A stretch of 64,000 nt of DNA from Naegleria lovaniensis (taxonomy: Eukaryota > Heterolobosea > Eutetramitea > Acrasida > Naegleriidae): NCBI RefSeq assembly GCF_003324165.1, contig NW_025407876.1, positions 62,001 to 126,000 of the forward strand, in the 5' to 3' direction. The position numbers and the translations under genes are program-made. Every line of letters begins with the position of its first letter. Within the stretch, counting starts at the first letter, position 1. This document shows positions 21,501 to 32,919 of the stretch, piece after piece. The notes under the pieces are model-generated. The model was not told the origin of the DNA. It did no database searches and was given only the letters and a program-made list of their open reading frames with translations.

Positions 21501-24500
21501 GACAAGGATCTCACTCAAATTGAAGAGCGTAAAATCTTCTACAAATCTGGTCAAAGCAAGGAGCAAAGACCAGTGTTCTATTTTATCCTTCAAAACTTGG
21601 GTACTCATTTTGCAGAACAAAGCTCTGGAGATAAGGAAGATGAGAAAGTCATGTACCATGTATTCAAGACTCTCATGACTGCCTGGACAAAACCATACGA
21701 AATTGTGGTGGACGTTACTGGATTGCGTGAAGAGACAGGACTTCAACCTGGTCACATTGTGAACTTCTTCAAGACATTGCCTCCTGGTGCACGAAAGAAT
21801 TGTGCTCGTGTCATCTTGTTCAATCCAAATTCATATCTCAAGACACATCTTTCTCAAAAATTCTCCTATGTCAAGAGAAAGGCCATCAAGAAGAAACTCT
21901 CCTTCTGCATCTCAATTCGTGAATTGGAAGAATTCATTGAACGTAAGAATATTGACTTACCTCAATCTACATTGGACTATGAACGTGATGTTGAATCAAC
22001 TTTTGCTCCTGCTTGGATTTTGTCTCAACGTGGCGAGAGAAAGGAAGCCATCATCAAGGTTTCCAAGAAGTACTTGTGCGTCATTACTTTGGAAGACTCG
22101 ATTCTCAACCATGACACCAAGAAGATTGACTTTATTGAGTTGTTGTCCATTTCTCATGCTACAATTTCTACAAGTGGCAACACTGAACATGTCTCTGTTG
22201 AATACGGAGGAAATAACAAGATCATGTTGAAGGCTGAAAAGAATGATCTTCTTCTCATGAACATTAGAAACTCTATTTTCAGACAAAAGAGTGAAGCATC
22301 ATTGGATGACCGAGTTGGAAGAGAACGTGCTGAAGGCATCCGTCAACAAGATATTCCAGGTTCACTATTGAACATGTGCTTCCTCAACTTGGAGTCCAAG
22401 TTCCCTCGTACAAGAACAGAAGCTTACAATTTGTTGGCTGCTCTTGCTGAACAATTTGAATTCCCTGTCACACTCATGGAGACAGACCTTATTTGCGTAC
22501 CGCACAACACTGGAGACTTGGTCGTTCACTTGTCTGAACAAGTCAGTAAGGCCAAACCAATGTTGACGACTCAATTCCTTCGTGAAGCTTTGCGTGGTTT
22601 CAATAAGATCAGTTTACCTTACAAGTACTTGGTTTTGAAATACATGAAGCCATGGATTAAGAACTTGTCTGTTATTTTCGCTCAAGCCAATGATGTCAAG
22701 CAACAGCAACAACCAATGGGCTCTGATATTAAGGGCGGCTCGTCGTATGATATTGGAGTGTTGAGCGGCTCTCTCATGACCACTTTTGAAGCTCAAGTAC
22801 AAATTGACAGAACCAATGAATGGTTCCCAGATTTGGTCAAATCTACCATTGACTTCCAAGATATTTATCCCGCTGTATTGTCTGAAATTTGGGGAGAATT
22901 GTCCAAGGATGGAGCTCTTGTTGACATTGCAATGAGATGCATTTTAAACGCTGCTCATGAAGCTGGACCAAAATCATCCAAGAAGTTTGACATTTTGAAT
23001 GACTTGGTGATTACATTGGCATCTGGTGGTCATGCTCCAGTCGTTGTCAAGATGATTGTTGAACAAATGATGAATGTTATGGATACAGAAATTCGTGAAG
23101 TGAGTGACAATCTTGAAGAGAGTCCAGGATGGGCAAAGGCAATTATTTATTCCAGATTCTTACTCATGTTGAGCTTCCAGAACAGAATCTCAGTCTTGGA
23201 AAATTTACCAACATTGATCTATATCATTTCCATGTTGATTGGTAGAGGAAATATGTTCCTTCGTTCGACTATTCGTGCCCTAACCATCAATATTGTTCAC
23301 TCATTGGCTACAAGTCTTTCCTTCACCAACGAACACAAGAAGATTATGCAACAACACTTGAACACTCTTGTTTCTGACAAATTCCAAATCATGTTCATGG
23401 GAACGGATGCTGCTCGTGACATTGATCCATTCATGTCCTTTGAAGAAGGAACCAGCGGCACCACATCTTCCAAAAAAGAAAAGCCATTGAAGATTTCTCC
23501 AATTACCATGTGGGATTTAGAATATTTGACTCACTTCTTCTATGAAGTCACCAAGACTTGTTATTTGGTCGATCCAGAATTGCAAAAAGGATGGCACAAG
23601 GCACTCGTTCAATTATGTCGTTCACAAGCTACAAAGGCAAGTCCAGTTTTCCTTCCTCGATTGCTAACCATGTATGGAGTTCTTGTCAAGCCAGGAGAAG
23701 AAACTCAAGAAACACTTCCATTTGTTCTTGATCGAGTGGTTGAGAGCTTCTCCTCTCTCACCGATAACACTGTCACAACCACAGCCACTCCATCATCATT
23801 CCGTAACGACTATAGAGTTGCTTCTCTCTTGTGTCTGGGTCAGTACAGTTACAAGATTTCTCCCGATGAACCAATCATGAAGCAAATCTTTGCCATTCCA
23901 ATTGTACTTCTCGGTTTGAGTGATGAATTTTTATTCCCTGCAGTGGTTCACTTGTTAGATTGTGTGTTAAATGCTGTGGCAGCTAGTCCTCAATTCCAAC
24001 AATGTGCATCCATCGAGGAATACTTTAACACATATTGTCGAGTCCAAGGTTCATTGATTGATAATCTCATGACCAAATTTGAAGCCACTAGTGGTGTGAG
24101 CTTCCGTACTCACTTCTCCTTTGCATTGAGTTGTTTATTGTTACGTGGTCTCACCAATCAACAAACAAAGGCAACCACCAGTAGTGTATGCGCAACGATT
24201 ATTTCAATTTCTGCTCGTTTGCAAAATAATCGAATGTTAATGACAGGTGAAATGGATGAAGATTCCATGATGATGAGTAGTATTGACAATCCTCAATTAC
24301 AAACTTCCTCTCAATCTGACATGTCCAGTGCATCTACTCCGACCACAACTGGATCCTCGACATTGTCACCAATATCTTCCAAGCCATTGAGTGACACCTC
24401 AATCAAGTTCTACTTTTCCATGTTAGGATTCATTGCTGCTCTCATTCCAAGTGACTATGAAAAGTTGAATTCTCTCATTGGTGGTGCGAATCGACTCTTC

Positions 24501-24938
24501 TCCAATGAAAAGATTTTCACAAGTGCGACCTATACTGCTCTTTTATTTGCAAGATATTTAATTACTGTGGTTCAAAATGTTGATATGGATACTGAGAGAA
24601 TTGCAATTTATTCACTCTTGCAAGATGCTTTCCAAAAATTACCTGCTGTGTTCATACCAGTTTATCCAGATGTCATGCCTCACATGATCAATGTGTATAA
24701 TAAGGCCAACATTACTCGTATTGCAGAAGTATCTCTCACATTGATTGACACCATGATGCAACAAACCGATCAAAAGAGCTTTAAACCAAATCCATCGACA
24801 AATTATGATGATATTTTGGCAAAGGCAGGATTTGGGGGATTGACTAGATTGGGCTCTTTCAAGATTGCAACCGATAAGACTCGACATGATATGAGCGTAT
24901 TACTTGTTGGATTTTTGAATGACATTTGCAAAAAGTAA
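15568..24938 (+). CDS. NF1: Neurofibromin (NF1) orthologue, RasGAP
   Basis: Two exons, 15568-15612 and 16209-24938 (intron of 596 bases, GTATGT...CAG, phase 0), give 2924 aa, close to human neurofibromin (about 2,820). The short first exon reads MDTLIDGLVDRVSKL and joins LPFNSRS, matching the VSRFDEQLPI region at the human N-terminus. Collinear similarity then runs the full length: FWNWVENYP-like IWNWITNYP, the GAP domain with STLFRANSSASK (arginine finger Arg1448), GGLLFLRFLNPAIVSP, the Sec14 segment TKPYEIVVDVTGL (about 1790-1945), a PH-like region to about 2045, and the C-terminal VVFPKVFPVV-like AVFIPVYPDV. It stimulates GTP hydrolysis by Ras at membranes. A Ser/Thr/Asn-rich insert lies near residues 90-190. 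An in-frame ATG at 16137 lies inside the intron and is not the start. Confidence 0.95.
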
Positions 24939-25052
24939 TTTCAATTTTGAAAATTTGTTGTATTGTAGAATAAACTTTGTTCAAAGAATTCATGTTATGT
25001 TTGAAATATTAATAACAAACGTTGTGTTAACAGATTCAGATCAAAATTAAGG

Positions 25053-28000
25053 TCAATAGTATTTTATTCCAAAAGGAGAAGGGGTTTGAGTGAGATGGGA
25101 AGTATCTTGACTTTGAGGAGTAACGTTATGACATTTCTGTTGATGATCTTTCCATGCCAATTGCTGATGTTCAGTGGAACAAAAATAGGTGGGGGCGAGT
25201 TGGGCGCCTTTTCTTCTAAGGGATGCACAAATAGTACATTCAAATAACGATTCTTGACCACAGACAATACAAGGTTGATTCACTGGAATTCTTCTTGTAG
25301 AAGTTTGAGTCGTTCCCGCTGTGGTACCTGAAGAAGCAGGAGGAGCATTCTTCAAAGTTTGTGTCGAGGATGATGAACTATTACTCATAGCACTGCTCTC
25401 ACCAAAAGGAGAAAAAGCACTCTTTGAACCACCAATGGAGCTGCCTGTGACATTGCCAGTGTTGCCACTCGGAAGGAAACTTGTTAATCCTAAACCTCCA
25501 CTTGTAGCAAATGCACCAGATGGATTCGTTGATGTTGCAAATGAAGAGCTCGATGAAAAGTCGTTTGTAGAAGAGCCCCACGACGAATTTGACAATGCTG
25601 AATTGCTCCACATGCTGTCTCCGGTTGAGTTAAAACAAGAGAGACTCGTAAAGTTGAGTGATGACGACTGATTGGAAGGCAGAGTACTACTAGTTAACAG
25701 ACTTGCTGGGAAATTTGAAGGTTTTTGTTGAGGGGATGGTGATCTTTCTTCAGACAACAAGGAATCTGTAATGGATGTTGCAACCTCTTGGTTATGACTA
25801 GAGCCATAGGAAGCACCTGAAAATGCGAGTAATTGCGATTGTTGTCCGTTCACACCACTGTTGCTGCTGTTGGGTATCATATTTCCGAAAGAGTTAGTGC
25901 TTGTTCCTCCACTAAGAAGGGCGTCCCATGAAAATCCTCGTGACGATGGCATGACATTCTGGTTTAACACGTTCGAATTCTCAAAGAGATGAATTTGAGA
26001 AAATTGTTGAGATGTGACACTACTACTGTCTCCAGATTGGTTTGAAATGGGTGAGGATGGAAAACCAAAATTACTTCTCGAGTCTTTGACCTTGGGGGAA
26101 TTCATGACGAGAGGAGACGCTCCTCTACTATTACTTGAAAATGTATTTCCAACAAGTAAATCCACTGGAATGTTGGAAATATTAGAACCAAGAGTGGAAG
26201 AGGTGGCATTGGTTGGAATTGAAGTATTGCTACCCGTTGCTTTTTTACCTCCTTTTGAGTGCAGCTGATCGAGTGACGGATACTCTTGATCATAGGTTGG
26301 ATTAACCGTTTGAGGAGGATGAGGAGGTTGGTTTAACGTCGATGGTGGACCCATTGGGAATGAGCTGCCATTTGGTGGCATTAACCCTAAACCAACCATC
26401 ATGCTACCAGGGTACTGCATTGCAGGAACAAATGCACCTCCAAAAGGTCCAACAAGAATTCCTCCAGTGGGTTGAGATCCATTCGGGAATGGCATATTGG
26501 GGAAAAACTGTGAAGGAAGCTGCTGTGGTTGATTGGGAACTAGTGTGTTGTTATTGCTACCAAGCAATCCAATATTCGAAGAAGGAGTAACAGGAGTTGA
26601 ACTTGTTTGCCATGCTTTGGTATTTGCTTGACTTGGAATTGGTGATGGATTAGTTGACATGATGTTAGATGATGGTGTGGTTGACGTTGCAGTTGTTGGT
26701 GTTACAATGACTGGAGAAGTAGTGTTAGAGGAAGATGCTGCCACAATAACTTTTTGACCTGTAGTGCTACTGCTGCTACTGCTACCTGAAGAGAGTGTAC
26801 TTGATGTAGAAGTGGCTGGAGAGGCCTTTGGAACTGTCACACTTATATTGGTCTGTCCTTTCTTGGTGGTCTTGCTGGGCGCTGTAGTTGTTCCTGTTTG
26901 TGCTTTGCTTTTTGCCACCACGACTGCTGGCTTCTTTTGAGAGGAAGCATCGATCCACTCAGGTTCACTTGGTTTTGGATTGTTGCACATTTTACATCGA
27001 GTTAGAGAAGCCTTATTCAGATAAGTACACTCAGGACAGTTCCATCCATTTTGTGGATTGGTGCTGGAACTTCCTGAACTTGAGATGGATCCGCTCGAGC
27101 TCGTAGAACTTGTGGAGTTGTTTCGTTTTCTATTCACATTACTAGCAGTGTTGATAGGGATGTGCAGGTGAGTTGGTGGCGTTGTAGAAATGCTACTACT
27201 ACTACTCTTCAAAGCTTGCTGCTGCAATTTGCGTTGTTTCATTTTCTCTTGCTCCTCATGATGTTCCTTAATGTATGCATTCCAGAGTGACGATGATCCG
27301 GCAATTTCTGACATTTGGTCGCCGAGCTTCTCAATGGTTGGAATTATTTCGTTGCACTTTTCGATTAATAAATCTTTCAAGGAGGAGCTGATAGCAATGA
27401 CTAGTTCATCATCTCCACTCGATGTTTGTGCTTCACTGTTATCATCTCCTGAGAACGTTAAATGCTTTGAATTGAGAGACACACCTCTCTCGTCCTCTGG
27501 ATCCAGCACGGAAATACAAGAACTCTCCGAGTTACATGGCAAATCTTGTATGTATTCCAAAGCAGAAATTAGGTCCTTGTGTAACTTGATTGCTGCATTA
27601 TTGCATGTAGTAAGTTTAGATAACATCTTTTCATCCATTATGGTTTGAATTGATTTTTGAGATTTTGGCGATTTCCAATCTCTCAACTCGCTAATGCTTT
27701 TTCGCAATCTATCCACGCGATCCTTAATATGCCTTATATTGGCAAAAGCTTCTATCAACTCATACACTTGTTCGGTGGAAATATCACTAATATCTCTCAT
27801 ATTTGATATCGAGTCAAGTATTGGAAAATCAGAATGGGGAGAAGATGATTCCCAATCTTGTAAAATTTCTTCCGCTCTTTCGTCAACGCTCACTTCTACA
27901 AGTTTGCCATTCTTTTTTGCTTGGCATGTTCTATGTTTCATATTTCGATCACCTATGACTGCAACATAATCGGCAATCGAGTTTGTGATGAGTTCTTGCA

Positions 28001-28967
28001 AGTGATCGGGTTTAATAAATTCATAGTCCTCCGATGAAGTTGGAGTGTCTCTTGTGTAACAAGCCAATTGTGTATACACGTTGATTCCCTTAGCTAAAAA
28101 AGTTTCTTGTACTTGCTGAGCATAATTTCTAACTCGTAAATCTGCAGCAAATAAAACAATAATATGATGTAAAGGCTTTTTGCTTAATAAAACTTGTGTG
28201 ATTGGATCTAACCCACTTTTCAGGTGGCTAATATTTTCGCTGTGATATTTCACATTCATCAAGTTAGTGGAAGAAGGATTGTAATGCGTAGAATGATATC
28301 GGTTGCTTGTAGTAGTATTCCTAGAGTAAGATGACGAGCCTCCACTGCCATGTGATGTAGGCCTTGAAACGTTACTAGATCTAGGTGAAGATACATGACT
28401 TGCCGATGAAAGATTTTGGTGAGAATTATTAGTAGGGGATGATCCATAATATTGTGAGGAGGATGAAGAAGTGGTAGTATTAGATGAGGCTACGTGTTGT
28501 GATTGAAATTGTGAAGGTCGTTGATTACTACTGCCTGAAGGAATACTTGAAAACTTTTTTCGTTCCTCATAGGTATTATCTTCCTCATTATCATCTTCAT
28601 CGTCTTGATTAAAATCTTCTTCTTCATAATCTTCCTCTTCCTCTTCGTTTTGACTGCGGTAGGAGGGAGTGTGCGACGAATAGGTTGTTGCTGCTGCTGT
28701 GCTTCTACTCGGGTGAAAGCTTCCTCCGGAAGAGGATGAAACATTTGAGGAAGAAGAGCGGTAAATTGAATTGCTACTACTGCTGCCACTTGAATTGGCA
28801 CGATCAACTCTATTTTGATTTTTCAGTATGGTAGGGGGTGCTTTTGAGTAATCATGATGATGATGCGAGGAAAACCTTTGCGTACTAGTGGTTGTAGAGG
28901 ATGATGATGATGAATAATTGTTCGTTCCGCCACCACCTCGCTTATTATTACTGCGCGAGTGAGTCAT
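25053..28967 (-). CDS. NCOA5-like protein with RanBP2 zinc finger and MYND-like C-terminal finger
   Basis: A 1304-residue protein starting at ATG 28967 (MTHSRSNNKRGGGG); the frame opens further upstream only from a TTG. The N-terminal 250 residues are Ser/His/Thr-rich with an acidic run. Residues about 260-370 (HHIIVLFAADLRVRNYAQQ ... ADYVAVIGDRNMKHRTC) resemble the anticodon-binding-like domain of nuclear receptor coactivator 5. Near residue 640, WNCPECTYLNKASLTRCKMC is a RanBP2-type finger (C-x2-C-x10-C-x2-C), which in other proteins binds RNA or ubiquitin. The C-terminus, CIVCGQESLFECTIC followed by YFCSTEHQQLAWKDHQQKC, has the cysteine/histidine order of a MYND finger. The long middle is Ser/Thr/Pro/Asn-rich. 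A nuclear RNA- or transcription-linked scaffold is the likely role, inferred from domains. Confidence 0.7.
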   Translation of the reverse strand: MTHSRSNNKRGGGGTNNYSSSSSSTTTSTQRFSSHHHHDYSKAPPTILKNQNRVDRANSSGSSSSNSIYRSSSSNVSSSSGGSFHPSRSTAAATTYSSHTPSYRSQNEEEEEDYEEEDFNQDDEDDNEEDNTYEERKKFSSIPSGSSNQRPSQFQSQHVASSNTTTSSSSSQYYGSSPTNNSHQNLSSASHVSSPRSSNVSRPTSHGSGGSSSYSRNTTTSNRYHSTHYNPSSTNLMNVKYHSENISHLKSGLDPITQVLLSKKPLHHIIVLFAADLRVRNYAQQVQETFLAKGINVYTQLACYTRDTPTSSEDYEFIKPDHLQELITNSIADYVAVIGDRNMKHRTCQAKKNGKLVEVSVDERAEEILQDWESSSPHSDFPILDSISNMRDISDISTEQVYELIEAFANIRHIKDRVDRLRKSISELRDWKSPKSQKSIQTIMDEKMLSKLTTCNNAAIKLHKDLISALEYIQDLPCNSESSCISVLDPEDERGVSLNSKHLTFSGDDNSEAQTSSGDDELVIAISSSLKDLLIEKCNEIIPTIEKLGDQMSEIAGSSSLWNAYIKEHHEEQEKMKQRKLQQQALKSSSSSISTTPPTHLHIPINTASNVNRKRNNSTSSTSSSGSISSSGSSSTNPQNGWNCPECTYLNKASLTRCKMCNNPKPSEPEWIDASSQKKPAVVVAKSKAQTGTTTAPSKTTKKGQTNISVTVPKASPATSTSSTLSSGSSSSSSTTGQKVIVAASSSNTTSPVIVTPTTATSTTPSSNIMSTNPSPIPSQANTKAWQTSSTPVTPSSNIGLLGSNNNTLVPNQPQQLPSQFFPNMPFPNGSQPTGGILVGPFGGAFVPAMQYPGSMMVGLGLMPPNGSSFPMGPPSTLNQPPHPPQTVNPTYDQEYPSLDQLHSKGGKKATGSNTSIPTNATSSTLGSNISNIPVDLLVGNTFSSNSRGASPLVMNSPKVKDSRSNFGFPSSPISNQSGDSSSVTSQQFSQIHLFENSNVLNQNVMPSSRGFSWDALLSGGTSTNSFGNMIPNSSNSGVNGQQSQLLAFSGASYGSSHNQEVATSITDSLLSEERSPSPQQKPSNFPASLLTSSTLPSNQSSSLNFTSLSCFNSTGDSMWSNSALSNSSWGSSTNDFSSSSSFATSTNPSGAFATSGGLGLTSFLPSGNTGNVTGSSIGGSKSAFSPFGESSAMSNSSSSSTQTLKNAPPASSGTTAGTTQTSTRRIPVNQPCIVCGQESLFECTICASLRRKGAQLAPTYFCSTEHQQLAWKDHQQKCHNVTPQSQDTSHLTQTPSPFGIKYY

Positions 28968-30383
28968 TGCTAATTGATTCAAGATTTGTTGTTCCTGATG
29001 ATGAAATTGGTGAAACGAAAATAACAAATATACTATAAAGAGGAGAGCGGAATTTCCGTTATTAACAATTGAAATTCACAAAACGATTGATGATGAACAC
29101 TTTAAAAAATCTCCACTAAAATACAATAAATTCAAAATGAGCCAATTCAAATAATGAATACAATTATCGTAATTAGTGATGAAAATCAGGATGCAACAAC
29201 AGATGAAACGTGGGAGTGGTTGGTGCACGGATTTGATACTTTGTAGATGATATGATGAAAAAATTTGGACGCTGATCAATTCCGTTCTTGTGGTGGTATC
29301 TTCAAAACCGTTGTTGTTCTTGAGATGCACTTTTTGCTGCAATTTGATGACTCTATATATCTCAAATGATTGAAAATGATTCAAGCCTTGATGATGAAAC
29401 AATTGCACTGATGAATTTGTTGCTTGTTGGTTCAAGTATATCCTCTAGTGCGCGAGTGATGATGTACTTGTTGTTATGGTGTGGCTATGGTATCAATTGA
29501 TGGGAATAAACACACAAAAGTGAATCGGATCGAAAAAAAGCCTCACAACGAATTTTTTTTTTTGGGCGCTAAAAAAAACTGAATCGTTTCAAATCCTTCA
29601 ATTTGGTCGTCGATGATTCTAAAAAACTATTCATTGATCTTATTTGTTGATTCGCGAAACTCATGCGTTGTGAATCAACCTTGTTGTGTTCTCGAGAAAA
29701 AGTGGAAGGTTATTCTTCTTTGCAGTTTGGTTGTTGACATTTATCACTAGAATGGGAGGTGCCTCTAGGAAGGAAGTTTGTTCGAAAAGAAAGTCGTTGA
29801 ATGCATCATTCCTCAATTGTAACAGTTCAAATTGGAGTTTTAGGGTTTCGCCAAAGGTGCATGATCTTCCTTGTTCAACGGCAAATTCCAATGGTTTCTG
29901 GGGTTTGGGACCCCATCATGAAATAATTGGAAAGAAAAGTATGAGCATGAATCTCTCTTAATTCTGAAATTACCATTTAATGGAAATCACCAAAAATGTA
30001 CAAATTCACTTCCAAGTTAATGACAGTTGAAAACCAAGTGAATGGATAATAACACTCTCTAGCCTGCAATGTATTCAACACATGATGTGCCCACTCATGA
30101 ATTTATACAAACAGGACGATCACTTTTCATACAAACAAGGATGTATTCTTCGATGAATAGGACTGTCATGTCTCTCCAAATCCTTTTTGCTTCAAAAACA
30201 AATTCACAACTACTAATAACAAACCACCTGTACAACAGAAGCTTCTGTTGCAATTTTTGTGAGTCCTTTTCCTCCCAGTGTACAACAACAACAACCACTT
30301 CCAATATCAACAAGTTGGTATTTCTACAACAACAATAACCTCCACAACAATTACTTCCTCAACTCGAACAATCCTCACTCAAA
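28968..30383. other. Long intergenic region with one coding-like orphan segment
   Basis: A 1.4-kb gap between two divergently transcribed genes. The first part (28968-29600) is AT-rich, has only short shadow frames and probably includes the promoter of the minus-strand NCOA5-like gene. The orphan segment at 29661-29905 is described separately. The part next to 30384 is CAA/ACA-rich, as in 5' UTRs of this genome. No RNA gene was seen. Confidence 0.4.
29661..29905 (-). pseudogene. Orphan coding-like segment without a start codon
   Basis: On the minus strand an open frame runs for about 81 codons to a TGA at 29661. It contains LEFAVEQGRSCTFGETLKL and FEQTSFLEAPPILVINVNNQ, with protein-like codon choice and hydrophobic patterning. 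It has no in-frame ATG and is preceded directly by a stop. The PPILVINVNNQ stretch faintly recalls the LPPVLIIHLKRF strand of ubiquitin-specific proteases, but this is weak. It may be a relic of a gene, or an exon behind a splice site (CCCCAG at about 29900). The plus strand has a competing open frame, 29686-29961, starting with GTG. Confidence 0.25.
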
Positions 30384-31938
30384 ATGAAAAGTCAACAATT
30401 ATCGAAAAGTCCTCGAGAACGATCAGCAAGTAGTGTTTCCAACGTTTCTTCCATGTCAGTTTCTTCATCTTCGTCGAATTGTGTCGATGAATTCATATTG
30501 GCCCTCTGTGGTGATGGTTCGGTTGGAAAGAGTTCTATCACCACTCGATTCATTCAGGGTACTTTTGATAAACAACAAATCTATGATCCAACCATTGAGG
30601 ATGCATACTATGTGAAGAGAAATGTGGATGGATTGGCCACACAGATGGAAATTATTGATACTGCAGGTCAAGAAGAGTAAGTAGTAGTACCTGTTTGAAA
30701 TGTGTTGTTTCCTCACACACACGTGTCGTATTCAACTATGAAAATAATGTTCACGGACTATCATCATCACATGGTCATGTGTATGACTGATTGAACAAAT
30801 AATTTCAAATCTTGAACTTCATCTCTTCAGATACAAAGCATTGAGATCTCAATACATGAGACGATCCTATGGTTTCGTCTTTGTGTTTGATGTCACCAAC
30901 GGTGATTCTTTAAAATCATTGAAAGACTTTTTCGAACAAATTCAACGAATCAAAATGAGTGACGAAGATGCCAGCAGTGATGGATGTGGCTCACTTTCAA
31001 GTACTCCTCGATGCAGTGATGCTACCATGGGTTCATACATGACCACTAGTTCAAGTATCCTCTCATCCTCAATGGTCTCGTCATCACATGATCGAAGTCT
31101 CTCGACAAGTTCCAATCATAGCACAATTTCTAATAGTGGATCTCGATATCAAAACACCTCTCCTCGTAATGGTGGAAATGGTCACTCCACTCCATTCCTG
31201 CATCCTACACTCAATTTTCCCTTCATCTTTGTCGGCAACAAGATTGACTTGCTGCTCAATAATGCACACTTGGCAGATTTACCCAATCCTCAACGCAATT
31301 CTCAGCAATATCTCATACACTCTCAGCAACAACAACCTCAAACTGAAAAGGAGAAACATCAAGAGAAACGAGACAAGAAACTCTTACGAAAATTAGATAA
31401 GGAAGTAAGGTCCTACATTATACGGGAAATTCTCGGCCTTGATGAAACTCAACATCCCGATTTCGTGAGGCATTATCAATTACCTCTCTATTGGACCTCT
31501 GCTAAGGAGAATGTCAATGTTGAGGATTGTTTTGATGGTTTAGTGCGTGAGATGAGAAAGTTCAAAGCATTGCGTGAGATGAAGACTTCTCCTCGTGGCC
31601 GAGACTCGGAACGTAAAGGCTTGTCCAAACTCTTTGGAAGAAATCGAGAAAATTCATCATCTTCTACCAATAATCAAGCAAGTACTTCCACAGTTCCACC
31701 CATTCAATTACCGAATCAGGAAAAAGGTGGTGTAACGACAGGAGGACCTCCCAGAAGACGTTGGGGTAGTTTCAGTTCAAATTCAAGTCATGCCTCTTCC
31801 ACCCATGCAACAAATCAAAAACAAGATTCTTCTCGGAAGAAGAATGGAGAGAGAAGTGCTTCGTATCCATCCCGAAGAGGTTCCTTCTTATTTGCTTCGT
31901 TTAATTGTGATAATGATATGGATGATTTGTTTCCATAG
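30384..31938 (+). CDS. Ras-like small GTPase with large insert and no CAAX box
   Basis: Two exons, 30384-30676 and 30831-31938 (intron of 154 bases, GTAAGT...CAG, phase 2), give 466 aa. The splice restores DTAGQEEYKALRS. G-motifs: GDGSVGKS at residues 43-50, YDPTIEDAY in switch I, DTAGQEE, VGNKIDLL with NKID at 234-237, and TSAKENV. Switch I matches the Ras family, and the Gln used for GTP hydrolysis is present. Between the third and fourth motifs lies a Ser/Thr-rich insert of about 90 residues, and a further 33 residues (Gln/Lys-rich) separate NKID from the last motif. The C-terminal 130 residues are basic and Ser-rich and end DMDDLFP, with no CAAX prenylation motif. Membrane binding, if any, must use the basic tail. 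It lies 5.4 kb from the NF1 gene. Confidence 0.88.
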
Positions 31939-32919
31939 AGACAGAGAGGCCTCGGAACTGACAAATGTTTGTCCATCCTACTTTTAAAATAATTATAATA
32001 AATATCGTCAACAATCAACAAATCATCTTGCTTATGAATGATCCCCTGAGGCCAACGAGAACATTTTTTCTTTTATCGTTTTATTGACCTCGCTTCTCCA
32101 CCTTGACCACAACACCTTAAACGTACGTACGTTACAAAGTCTCTGTGACTCACTGACTACAGTTTTGTACCAAAAATTTAAACAACTACCAAGATTATTG
32201 CGCGTGTATAATCTACCCAATCCTTGTTTTCTAAACCTGCCCAATTGGCAATGTGTTACCCAATGTGAAAATTGTTGCTAATTTTTTCAAACATTGCAAT
32301 TTTTTATTGAGCTTGGCCTTGGTTTTAAAGCAAAGAGGGCAAAAAACGATCGTTTATGGCAATTTTACACAACAAGTGTCATTTGTCAAGTATGAAAAAT
32401 AAAGAAAGTTTCTAATTCCCGACCAGCACCATCTCGAAATTTTCAAATCACAAGAGCCAAATTATTGAATCTTCGCAATTTTTCTGTAGACTTTAAACGA
32501 AATTACACGACACTAATTTCCATTCTTTGTGAAAGACAAGTTGTTGCGTGTGAAAAAAACGTGGCTTCAACCAAAATCTGTTCCTCTCTCTTTCTCATTT
32601 CGACCCTATTCATAGACAACCATAGGATCTCCTCTCAAACTTTTGTGTTCACAGCAGAAACGATTCGTTTCATCTCGTTTCGTTTCCTTCTCTCTCTCTA
32701 CAATTCTCATTGAAACCCAATTGTCAGTATTGATTCAACTTTGTGTGGACAATATTCATCTCTGTTTCAAGAGCAGAGAAAGAGACACATACTGGTGTGA
32801 AATATTGAACTCTTCTGAGTACGGAGCGACCACGAGAATCACTGAGCGTTTTTGCTAGTTGTCATCATCAAGAGTTTCGTTGAATCTATTTCCAAACCGA
32901 GACGACTACTACGACTCAG
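31939..32919. other. Long intergenic region
   Basis: A 981-base gap between two plus-strand genes. It presumably holds the GTPase 3' UTR and the promoter and 5' UTR of the Gln-rich gene. Open frames here (for example 32084-32281 and 32465-32713) are short and resemble nothing. A small palindrome, ACGTACGTACGT, lies near 32122. I see no RNA gene or repeat array. Confidence 0.4.

Noticed and set aside
29686-29961. Plus-strand frame overlapping the orphan segment
   Set aside because: It begins with GTG, and its codons are less protein-like than those of the minus strand.
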